From the NCBI GenBank assembly GCA_903921135.1, contig CAIXOY010000574.1, positions 1 through 22,275 on the forward strand: a stretch of 22,275 nt of DNA, read 5' to 3'. This document shows, in pieces, positions 7,326 through 17,147 of this stretch. Made by a program: the position numbers and the translations under genes. The stretch's first letter is position 1; every line of letters begins with the position of its first letter. The notes under the pieces were generated by a model. The model was not told the DNA's origin. It saw only the letters and a program-made list of their open reading frames with translations, and ran no database searches. The stretch is from an uncultured Gammaproteobacteria bacterium (GTDB taxonomy: Bacteria; Pseudomonadota; Gammaproteobacteria; Pseudomonadales; UBA5518).

Positions 7326-8516
7326 TCAGCGCCGCGCCCGGGCAAGGCCCAGGCCGAACTGCGCGATCAGGTCGCGCTGGATCTCGTTGGTGCCGCCACC
7401 GAAACCGTAGACCGGCACGGCGCGGTAGATGTGCTCGAGTTGCCCGTCGAGCACGCTGCCCGGATAGCCACGCTTCACCACACCGTCAGGCCCCAGCACT
7501 TCCTGCATCAGCCGGTAGCACTGCAGGAAGCACTCGTAGCCGTAAACCTTGACCGCCGAGGCCTCTGCCGGGGAGATCGTCTGCTGCGCGATGCCCCAGG
7601 CCTGCTGGCGGCAGGCAAGCTGCAATGCGCGGAGCGACGCATGCACACGTGCGAGCGCCGATTGCACCCACGGTGTGTCGATCAGGCGCTGCCCGCTGGC
7701 GTCCTGTTGCTCTGTTGCATAGGCCAGCACCTGCGCGTACATCAGGTTCGCGGTGCCCGGGTTCATCAGCGTGAGCCGCTCGCGGTTCAATTGACTGGTG
7801 ATCACCTGCCAGCCCTGGTTTTCGGCGCCCACCAGATGGCTCGCCGGCACGCGCACGTTGTCGTAGAAGGTGGTGTTGGTCTCGCCCTCGGCGGCCGTGT
7901 AGATGGGCGTGCGAGAGAAGCCGTGACTGTCGGTGGGCACCAGCAGTATCGAGATGCCCTTGTGGCGCGGATGCGTGGCCGGATCGCCCGTGCGCACGGC
8001 CAGAAAAACGTAATCCGCGAAATGCGCCAGCGAGGTGTAGACCTTCTGGCCGTTGATCACGTAGTCGTCGCCATCACGCTCCGCGCGCGTGCTGAGCGCC
8101 GCCAGATCGGTGCCCGCCTGCGGCTCGCTGTAGCCGATGGCCATTACCAGTTCGCCGCCCAGAATGCCGGGCAGTATGCGCTCGCGGATCTCAGGTGTGG
8201 CGAACTCGGCGATGGCGGGGCCCACGGACTCCGGTGTGAGATACGGAAAGGGGAAGCCCGAGCGCGTCACTTCCTCGATGAAGATGTACTGCTCGACGGG
8301 GCCGAAGCCGCGTCCACCCCATGCGGTTGGCCAGCCAAGCCCGATCCAGCCGTCCTTGCCCATCTGCCGCAGCGCGGCACGCCACACCGGCCCACCTCCT
8401 TCAGTGCCGAAGGGGCGCGCTATCTCGGCGCGCAACGCCGGTGTCATCAGGCCCGACATGTAGGCCGCCAGTTCCCGGCGAAGGCTCTCCTGCTCCGCGC
8501 TGAAGGAGGTATCCAT
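7326..8516 (-). CDS. Acyl-CoA dehydrogenase, probable catalytic subunit of a heteromer
   Basis: This 396-residue flavoenzyme would introduce an alpha,beta double bond into an acyl-CoA. The N-terminal helical domain has the GWPTAWGGRGFGPVEQ segment (61-76). The sheet domain has IGYSEPQAGTDLAAL (127-141) and INGQKVYTS (154-162), both FAD and substrate contacts. Near the C-terminus is GGGTNEIQRDLIAQFGLG (373-390). The position that is Glu in medium-chain enzymes (YEGT) is Gly here. Glu246, in SQLNRERLTL (241-250), sits where isovaleryl-CoA dehydrogenase and FadE26-type enzymes carry their base. With the short partner gene 12 bases downstream, this matches heterotetrameric enzymes used for bulky steroid-like acyl-CoAs. 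GGAG lies about 9 bases upstream of the ATG. The gene starts 20 bases after the stop of the sensor kinase on the same strand, so read-through from the kinase gene is possible. Confidence 0.93.
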   Translation of the reverse strand: MDTSFSAEQESLRRELAAYMSGLMTPALRAEIARPFGTEGGGPVWRAALRQMGKDGWIGLGWPTAWGGRGFGPVEQYIFIEEVTRSGFPFPYLTPESVGPAIAEFATPEIRERILPGILGGELVMAIGYSEPQAGTDLAALSTRAERDGDDYVINGQKVYTSLAHFADYVFLAVRTGDPATHPRHKGISILLVPTDSHGFSRTPIYTAAEGETNTTFYDNVRVPASHLVGAENQGWQVITSQLNRERLTLMNPGTANLMYAQVLAYATEQQDASGQRLIDTPWVQSALARVHASLRALQLACRQQAWGIAQQTISPAEASAVKVYGYECFLQCYRLMQEVLGPDGVVKRGYPGSVLDGQLEHIYRAVPVYGFGGGTNEIQRDLIAQFGLGLARARR

Positions 8517-8536
8517 GCGTGTGCTCTCCGTCGTGC

Positions 8537-11679
<3,143 letters not shown>

Positions 11680-11683
<4 letters not shown>

Positions 11684-11721
11684 GTGGTGGCCGTGCGGAT
11701 GGTGGGAGGCAGACTCGTCAT
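11680..11721 (-). other. Possible 13-codon upstream ORF overlapping the kinase start
   Basis: An ATG at 11721 opens 13 codons and ends in a TGA (11682-11680) that overlaps the kinase ATG (11683-11681) as ATGA. The kinase ATG has no clear Shine-Dalgarno sequence, so coupling to this small frame would explain its initiation. The small frame lacks a clear ribosome site as well, so this may be chance. Confidence 0.2.
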
Positions 11722-11757
11722 GGTGTCAGCGTTGGCGAGATCCTGTGTGGGAGTGGC

Positions 11758-11763
11758 ATTCTA
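11758..11763 (-). promoter_or_regulatory. Possible -10 element for the sensor kinase gene
   Basis: On the minus strand this reads TAGAAT, five of six matches to TATAAT, about 75 bases upstream of the kinase start. The -35 region 17 bases further up (TCCACG) is poor, so an activator or another sigma factor may be needed. The gap 11684-11839 holds this element and the palindrome at 11794-11813 and no gene. Confidence 0.3.
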
Positions 11764-11793
11764 GCCTTCCGCTCCCTCATCGTGGATGCTTTC

Positions 11794-11813
11794 GCCGGCG
11801 CGTACGCGTCGGC
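11794..11813. repeat. 20-bp near-perfect palindrome between SDR and kinase genes
   Basis: The half-sites GCCGGCGCGT and ACGCGTCGGC are complementary except for one pair (11798 against 11809). The palindrome begins 27 bases past the SDR stop and lies about 30 bases upstream of the possible kinase -10. It may be an operator for the kinase promoter or a hairpin ending the SDR operon transcript. No U-run follows. Confidence 0.45.
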
Positions 11814-11839
11814 CCTGTCTTGACGGAGGCTTGCGCCGC

Positions 11840-12634
11840 TCAGCCTTCGCCCATCAGCAGCGATTTGGGCGGCTTGGGGATGCGCAGGTTCGGCCGTACC
11901 TCGAGCACGTCGACGGACACGCCGGGCGGGCTCGACAGACACCAGGCCACGCTGGCGCCCACGTGTGCCACGTCCATTCCCACGTCCATCTCGCTCCCCG
12001 CGCTGTACCAGGCTTCCAGCGCCGCGTCGAAGCGCGTGCGGTCCCAGCCCGCCGCGAAGGCGGTGGGCGCATTGCCCGGGCGCAGGATGGTGACGCCGAT
12101 GCCGTCTGCCTGCAGCTCGCGGCGCATGTCGCGCGAGAAGCGCTCCACCGCGCGCTTGGTGGCCGCGTAGATCGACAGGTGTGACATCTCGTCGTGGTGT
12201 TCGGCGCTGGCAGACGAGATGTTCACGATGCGCGGGTTGTCGCCGCCGCGCAGCAGCGGCACGGCCGCCTGGCAGCAGAACACCGTGCCCAGAAAGTTGG
12301 TTTCCACCTGCAGGCGGACCTCGGCCTCCTGCAGGCTGTGTATCGAGCCCGGCCGCGCGAGGCCTGCGTTGTTCACAAGGCCGTCCAGTCGGCCGAAGTG
12401 GGCCTTGATGCGGCCGAACGCGCTGGCGATGGCCTGCGTGTCTGCGACATCTGCGACCACACCGAGAGCGTTGTCCGCGCCCAGAGATGCTGCGGCCGCC
12501 TCGATGGTGGCAGCCTCACGCCCGGTGATGCCGACACGGGCGCCGGCGTCAACGAGAGCTTTGGCTATCGCCTCGCCGAAGCCGCGCGAGGCACCGGTGA
12601 CGATGTAGACCCGACCGGAAAGCGCGCCGTTCAT
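11840..12634 (-). CDS. Short-chain dehydrogenase/reductase (SDR)
   Basis: This is a 264-residue NAD(P)-dependent alcohol/ketone oxidoreductase of the classical SDR class, cytoplasmic and probably a tetramer. The cofactor motif is TGASRGFG (13-20), with Arg39 at the end of the second strand, which can favour NADP. NNAG lies at 88-91. The catalytic set is Ser143, Tyr156 and Lys160 (YAATK). RPGNAPTAF (about 197-205) sits where PG motifs follow the active site. The frame stays open upstream to 12826, but the ATG at 12634 overlaps the aldehyde dehydrogenase stop as ATGA and gives the normal SDR length, so it is preferred. It is the third gene of the operon beginning at 14963. The alcohol substrate is unknown; the operon context suggests oxidation of a hydroxyl on the same carbon chain handled by the aldehyde dehydrogenase. 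Confidence 0.93.
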   Translation of the reverse strand: MNGALSGRVYIVTGASRGFGEAIAKALVDAGARVGITGREAATIEAAAASLGADNALGVVADVADTQAIASAFGRIKAHFGRLDGLVNNAGLARPGSIHSLQEAEVRLQVETNFLGTVFCCQAAVPLLRGGDNPRIVNISSASAEHHDEMSHLSIYAATKRAVERFSRDMRRELQADGIGVTILRPGNAPTAFAAGWDRTRFDAALEAWYSAGSEMDVGMDVAHVGASVAWCLSSPPGVSVDVLEVRPNLRIPKPPKSLLMGEG

Positions 12635-14106
12635 AGCCCGGTCGCCACGGTCTTGGTTTCGAGGTATTCCTCGAAACCCTCGACGCCCATCTCGCGGCCG
12701 ATGCCGCTCTGGCGATACCCGCCGAAGGGTGCGTCTGCACCGTAGAAATTGCCGCCGTTCACGTTCACGGTGCCGGTGCGCATGCGTTTCGCGAAGGCGA
12801 GGGCCTTCGCTTCGTCGGCCGACCACACGCCACCGGAGAGCCCGAAGATCGAGTCGTTGGCGATGGTGAGAGCCTCTTCTTCCGTATCGTAGGCGATCAC
12901 GGAAAGCACGGGTCCGAAGATCTCTTCCTGCGCGATGCGCATGTCGTTGCGCACGTCCACGAATACCGTGGGTTCGACGTAGAAGCCCTTAGGCAGATGC
13001 GCCGGGCGACCGCCGCCGAGCAGAAGCCGCGCGCCTTCCTCCTTGCCGATGCGGATGTAATCGAGCACACGCTCCATCTGCCGGCGGTTCACGAGCGGGC
13101 CCATGATCTGCTGCTCGCTGGCCGGATCCCCGTAGGCGATGAAGCCGAAGTACTGCTTCAGGATCTCCTCGACTTCGCCCTGACGCTTGCGCGGTATGAC
13201 GAGCCGCGTGGCGATGGCGCAGCCCTGACCCGCGTGGAAGCAGACGGCCAGTGCGGAGAGCAGGCCTTTCTGCAGGTCGGCGTCTTCCAGCATCACGTTC
13301 GCCGATTTGCCGCCGAGTTCGAGGAAGACTTTCTTCACCGTAGCGCCGGCCATCGACATGATCTGCCGGCCAACCTGCGTGGAGCCCGTGAATGAAATCA
13401 TGTCGACGCGCGTGTCGCGCACGAGCTGCTCGCCGACTTCTCGCGGGTCGGAGGAGGTGATGACGTTGAACACGCCGGGCGGAATATCGGTGTGTTCGGC
13501 CACGATGCGGCCGAACTCCGTGGCAGACCAGGGCGTATCGGGTGCGGCTTTCAGCACCACCGTGCAGCCGGCGGCCAGCGCGGGCGTGCACTTGGCGAGG
13601 TTGATCTGCAGGGGCACGTTCCATGGCGTGATGGCGCCCACAACACCGATGGCCTCCTTATAGACGGTGCGGCGGCTGCGAACCCCGAGAATGGTGGCCT
13701 CGCCCAGATCCCGTTCCCACTCATAGCCGGGCAGGAAACCGAGCAGCCAGTCGCCGAAGCCGATCGGCACATCGCACTGTGGGCCGCCGGCGCCGCAGAT
13801 GCCCATGGGCGCGCCCGTTTCGGCGGCGATCAGCGGGCGCAGGTGGTCTTTGGCCGCGGTAAGTGCGTCACGCAGTTGCCGCAGGCAATGCAGCCGGAAA
13901 GCGTGGTTGGTGGACCAGTCGGTCTGGTCGAAGGCGCGGCGCGCGGCGGCTATCGCGGCCTCCATGTCCTCGGGGCCTGCGTCCGCGACGTGGCCGATCG
14001 TCTCTTCTGTGGCGGGGTCCATGTTCGGATAGAGCTTTCCCGAACGTGCGGGAACGAGTTTTCCGTCGATCAGCAGACGGCTCTCGCCGGCGGGAAGAGT
14101 GCTCAT
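12631..14106 (-). CDS. NAD(P)-dependent aldehyde dehydrogenase
   Basis: This 491-residue enzyme oxidises an aldehyde to a carboxylic acid in the cytoplasm. The oxyanion Asn163 is in ITPWNVPLQ (159-167). The Rossmann motif is FTGSTQVG (239-246). The general base is Glu263 in LELGGKSAN (262-270), and the nucleophile is Cys296 in GQGC (293-296). The C-terminal EIFGPVLSVIAYDTEEEA segment is also typical. The length is normal for the ALDH superfamily. The start ATG overlaps the stop of the beta-hydroxyacid dehydrogenase gene as ATGA, and its own stop overlaps the SDR ATG in the same way. This makes it the middle gene of a translationally coupled trio. The family resembles broad-specificity aldehyde dehydrogenases, and motifs alone do not reveal the substrate. 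Confidence 0.95.
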   Translation of the reverse strand: MSTLPAGESRLLIDGKLVPARSGKLYPNMDPATEETIGHVADAGPEDMEAAIAAARRAFDQTDWSTNHAFRLHCLRQLRDALTAAKDHLRPLIAAETGAPMGICGAGGPQCDVPIGFGDWLLGFLPGYEWERDLGEATILGVRSRRTVYKEAIGVVGAITPWNVPLQINLAKCTPALAAGCTVVLKAAPDTPWSATEFGRIVAEHTDIPPGVFNVITSSDPREVGEQLVRDTRVDMISFTGSTQVGRQIMSMAGATVKKVFLELGGKSANVMLEDADLQKGLLSALAVCFHAGQGCAIATRLVIPRKRQGEVEEILKQYFGFIAYGDPASEQQIMGPLVNRRQMERVLDYIRIGKEEGARLLLGGGRPAHLPKGFYVEPTVFVDVRNDMRIAQEEIFGPVLSVIAYDTEEEALTIANDSIFGLSGGVWSADEAKALAFAKRMRTGTVNVNGGNFYGADAPFGGYRQSGIGREMGVEGFEEYLETKTVATGL

Positions 14107-14963
14107 GCGTCGTGCCCCCTGTTCATGAAGACGTCGTGGATCATGGTACGTGCAAGTGCGGTGGCGGGCAGGTGGAGCTCCAGACTGCGTGCGGTATCGA
14201 GCGCCGCGTCCAGGTCTTTCTCGCCGAGTTTGCCGAAGGGCCCGAAGGCGGCGGCGAAGCCGGCTTCCCCGAGCTGCTCGCGCAATTTGCTGCGGTTGCT
14301 GGCGAAGGCCACCATGCGTTCGTTGATTACGCCATTTCCCCTGCCCACGTCGGCCAGCACCTCGATCGACAGGCCGGAGCGCTCGGCGATGGCGAGCGCC
14401 TCGCTCATGGCGATGAATTCCAGATAGGTGATCATGTTGTTGCAGAGTTTGAGTGCGATACCGGCGCCCAGCGGACCCGCGTGGATGATCGACTCCGCGG
14501 AGGTCTCCAACACCGGGCGGCAGCGCTCCAGCACCTCTGCCGTGCCGCCGACCATGTAGCAGATGAAGTGTGGTTCCTTGCCCAGCTTGCCGCGGGTGAC
14601 GGGCGCGTCGATAAGATCCACGCCGCGCTCGGCCGCGTCTTTCGCCCAGCGCAGCAGGCCGGCCTGCGTGACCGTGCTGTGGATGGCGATCACCGTGCCG
14701 GGTGCAGCCAGCGCCAGCATGCCTTCCGCGCCGTAGAGCAGGGCTTCGACGTCGCGGTCATCGCGCACACAGAGGCCGATCACACGGCAGTGGCGGGCGA
14801 TGTCTGCGGGTGTCGCACTGCGTGCGCCCAGGGCCACGAGCTCGTCCACCGGCGCTTGTTGCACATCGTGGACCCAGGCCTCGAGCGTGTCGCAGACGAG
14901 GTTGCGGGCCATCGGCTTGCCCATGTTGCCGAGGCCAATAAAGCCTACCGGAAGCCTGCTCAT
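14103..14963 (-). CDS. NAD(P)-dependent beta-hydroxyacid dehydrogenase (3-hydroxyisobutyrate dehydrogenase family)
   Basis: This 286-residue enzyme belongs to the 3-hydroxyisobutyrate/6-phosphogluconate/tartronate-semialdehyde reductase family. The N-terminal Rossmann motif is VGFIGLGNMGKPMARNL (6-22). The catalytic lysine is Lys172 in GAGIALKLCNN (166-176). The substrate loop, usually DAPVSGG, reads DAPVTRGKLGK (119-129), with Thr and Arg replacing the usual Ser-Gly. This suggests an altered substrate. It is the first gene of a three-gene operon with an aldehyde dehydrogenase and an SDR. A good promoter lies about 40 bases upstream, and AAGG and AGG sit in front of the ATG. It is divergent from the second Fe-S/flavin reductase. 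The role may be oxidation of a branched beta-hydroxy acid, which is inference. Confidence 0.93.
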   Translation of the reverse strand: MSRLPVGFIGLGNMGKPMARNLVCDTLEAWVHDVQQAPVDELVALGARSATPADIARHCRVIGLCVRDDRDVEALLYGAEGMLALAAPGTVIAIHSTVTQAGLLRWAKDAAERGVDLIDAPVTRGKLGKEPHFICYMVGGTAEVLERCRPVLETSAESIIHAGPLGAGIALKLCNNMITYLEFIAMSEALAIAERSGLSIEVLADVGRGNGVINERMVAFASNRSKLREQLGEAGFAAAFGPFGKLGEKDLDAALDTARSLELHLPATALARTMIHDVFMNRGHDA

Positions 14964-15002
14964 GACCTGACCTTGTTGGAGTGGTGTGTCGGTATGGGTG
15001 GG

Positions 15003-15032
15003 ATGCTAGGGAGTGGTCGCCAACACTGTCAA
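15003..15032 (-). promoter_or_regulatory. Sigma70-like promoter of the HIBADH-ALDH-SDR operon
   Basis: On the minus strand a perfect -35 TTGACA (15032-15027) is followed after 18 bases by TAGCAT (15008-15003), four of six matches to the -10 consensus. Transcription would start near 14996, about 33 bases before the ATG at 14963. An 8-bp palindrome, CAACGTTG (15030-15037), overlaps the -35 and could bind a regulator. Confidence 0.6.
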
Positions 15033-15095
15033 CGTTGCTTTACCGATCAGGCAAGCGATGTTACCTTCCGGACGAAATGTTTTCGGTCCACTCGC

Positions 15096-17147
15096 ATGAA
15101 CCGATTCGCCCGACTGCTCAGCCCCTTCGCCATCGGCGGGATGCAGTTGCGCAACCGTCTCGTGATGTCCGCGATGACCACCAATTACGGCACGCCAGAT
15201 CTTGCTGTCAGCGAGCGCTTGATCCGTTACCACGAGGCGCGCGCTGCCGGCGGGGTGGGGCTGATCACGGTGGAAATGTGCTCGGTGGATTCGGCGCAGC
15301 GCTACCAGCCGCAGTCGCTCTCGCTGGGCGAGGACCGCTTCATCGAGGGCCACCGCGCACTCGTGCGTCGCGTGCATGCGCTCGGTGCCCGCATCCAGCC
15401 GCAGATCAGCCATCCCGGCCCCGAATCCATGACCGATCCGGTGGGCCCCTCGGTCAACGTGAACGCGGGCACCGGTTGGCCGAGTCGCGTGATGGATACA
15501 GACGAGATCCTGCGCGTGACCACGCTCTACGGCGATGCCGCCTGCCGTGCGCAGCAGGCCGGTTACGACGGCATGGAGCTCCATGCCGCGCACGCTTACA
15601 TGCTGCTCGGCTCCTTTCTCAGCCCCACCCGCAACCGCCGCGAGGACGCCTACACGGGCGGAACAGTCGAAGGGCGCACCCGCTTCCTGCTCGAGGTTAT
15701 CCGCCACATCCGTGAGCGCGTGGGCCCGGCGTTCCCGATCACGCTGCGCATCTCGGGCAATGAAGACGCCTGGGACGGTCGCGAACTGCAGGACACGCAG
15801 CAGATTGCCCCGCTGCTGGTCGAGGCCGGCGTAAGCGCCCTACAGGTGAGTGGCGGCGTCTCGCACGACAAGATCGTCGGGCAGATCGTGTGCGGCCCGG
15901 ACTACCGTGACGGCTACAACGTGGCGGTGGCGCGCGCGATCCGGCGGGTGGTCGATGTGCCGGTGATGGTGGTGGGGCGCATCCATGATCCCGATCAGGC
16001 CGAGCGCATCCTTGCCGAGGGCAGCGCGGATCTGGTGGTGATGGCGCGGCCTCTGCTCGCCGATCCCGAGTTGCCCAACAAGCTGCGTGCCGGGAACGCG
16101 GGGGGTATACGCCGCTGCCTCAGCTGCCAGAACTGCATCGATTCGATGCTGATCGCGCCCTTCGATGCGAACATGAACTGCGCCGTGAACGCACAGGTCG
16201 GGCGGGAAGCCGAACTTGCGATCACGCCGGTCGAGCGTCCGCGCCGCGTGCTGGTGGCAGGTGGTGGTACGGCCGGTCTGGAGGCGGCACGCGTGGCGGC
16301 CTTGCGCGGGCACCGTGTGGTGTTGGCCGAGCGCGCGCAGCGCCTCGGCGGATCGTTGTTCTACGCATCGACGGTGCACGCCGACAACCAGCGTCTGCTC
16401 GATTTCCTGCTGTCCGAGGTGAAGCGTCTCGGCGTGGATGTCCGGCTCGGGCAGCCCGTGGATGAAGCGCTGGTGCAGCGCGAGAAGCCCGATGCCGTGA
16501 TCGTCTGCACGGGCGCCCGCGTTGTGACGCCGGAGTTGCCGGGTGCCTCGGGGCCCCGTGTCTGGAGCGGTGCGCTGCTGCGCGAGTTCCTGGCCGGCAC
16601 ACTGGCCCCCGAGGACGCCGCACGCCTTCCTGCGCTCTCGCGCTGGATCTCGGAGCACGCCGTGCCGTGGGTGCAGCCGTGGTTACGGCCGGCACACCTG
16701 CGGCAGTTGAGTCGCGCGTGGATGCCGCTTGGCGGACGGGTGCTGGTGCTGGGTGCGGATCTCGCGGCGGTCGAACTGGCGGAATTCCTTGCCAAGCGCG
16801 GCAGGCAGGTCACGCTTGCTGCCAGCGCCACGGGCTTCGCGCCGGAGATCGGGCCCAAGCGCAGGCAGGAGCAGTTGCAGCGGCTCGATCGTCTGGGCGT
16901 CGAGGTGCTGGCGGGGATCACGCCACTTGCTCTGAGCGACACCGGTCTCAGGTTCCGTTACGCGGGCCGTGAAGCGGAGATCGCGGCCGATGCCGTGGTG
17001 CTGGCGGGTGAGGCGGTGGCCGACACCACGCTCGCCGACACGCTGCGTGCGCGCGGTGTGGAGGTGCACACTGCGGGCGATTGCACCGGGCTCGGATTGA
17101 TCCGCAAGGCGGTGGAGGAGGGGATGCGTGCAGCCTGTTCGGTCTGA
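15096..17147 (+). CDS. FMN/4Fe-4S/FAD ene-reductase-like oxidoreductase, second paralogue
   Basis: This 683-residue relative of the reductase at 4074-6203 has the same domain order. The old-yellow-enzyme barrel covers about 1-335 (LRNRLVMSAM at 18-27; ELHAAHAYMLLGSFLSP at 161-177). The Fe-S cysteines are C341, C344, C347 and C362. The FAD fold begins at 384 (RVLVAGGGTAGLEAARV). The NAD(P) insert begins at 548, where the usual glycine motif reads VLGADLAAVELAEF, so two of three glycines are missing. The GDCTGLGLIRKAVEEGM segment (661-677) ends the FAD domain. The ATG at 15096 gives the family's normal N-terminus, but no ribosome site is obvious before it. The frame also runs open far upstream across the divergent genes, which is chance. 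The gene overlaps the next one by 20 bases, so electrons or substrate may be shared with the quinoprotein. Whether NAD(P)H binds normally is uncertain. Confidence 0.91.
   Translation: MNRFARLLSPFAIGGMQLRNRLVMSAMTTNYGTPDLAVSERLIRYHEARAAGGVGLITVEMCSVDSAQRYQPQSLSLGEDRFIEGHRALVRRVHALGARIQPQISHPGPESMTDPVGPSVNVNAGTGWPSRVMDTDEILRVTTLYGDAACRAQQAGYDGMELHAAHAYMLLGSFLSPTRNRREDAYTGGTVEGRTRFLLEVIRHIRERVGPAFPITLRISGNEDAWDGRELQDTQQIAPLLVEAGVSALQVSGGVSHDKIVGQIVCGPDYRDGYNVAVARAIRRVVDVPVMVVGRIHDPDQAERILAEGSADLVVMARPLLADPELPNKLRAGNAGGIRRCLSCQNCIDSMLIAPFDANMNCAVNAQVGREAELAITPVERPRRVLVAGGGTAGLEAARVAALRGHRVVLAERAQRLGGSLFYASTVHADNQRLLDFLLSEVKRLGVDVRLGQPVDEALVQREKPDAVIVCTGARVVTPELPGASGPRVWSGALLREFLAGTLAPEDAARLPALSRWISEHAVPWVQPWLRPAHLRQLSRAWMPLGGRVLVLGADLAAVELAEFLAKRGRQVTLAASATGFAPEIGPKRRQEQLQRLDRLGVEVLAGITPLALSDTGLRFRYAGREAEIAADAVVLAGEAVADTTLADTLRARGVEVHTAGDCTGLGLIRKAVEEGMRAACSV
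17114..17123 (+). promoter_or_regulatory. Strong Shine-Dalgarno deciding a GTG start
   Basis: GGAGGAGGGG lies inside the end of the reductase gene, with four bases between it and the GTG at 17128. It supports that GTG as the quinoprotein start rather than a later in-frame GTG (17158). The ATG at 17124 belongs to the reductase frame and stops at once. Confidence 0.7.

Noticed and set aside
12635..12826. Longer N-terminus for the SDR
   Set aside because: It lies inside the aldehyde dehydrogenase gene. The ATGA overlap at 12631-12634 and normal SDR length support the internal ATG.
13863..15095. Upstream extension of the second ene-reductase frame
   Set aside because: The frame is open by chance across the divergent beta-hydroxyacid dehydrogenase gene and the promoter region. 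Family homology begins at the ATG at 15096.
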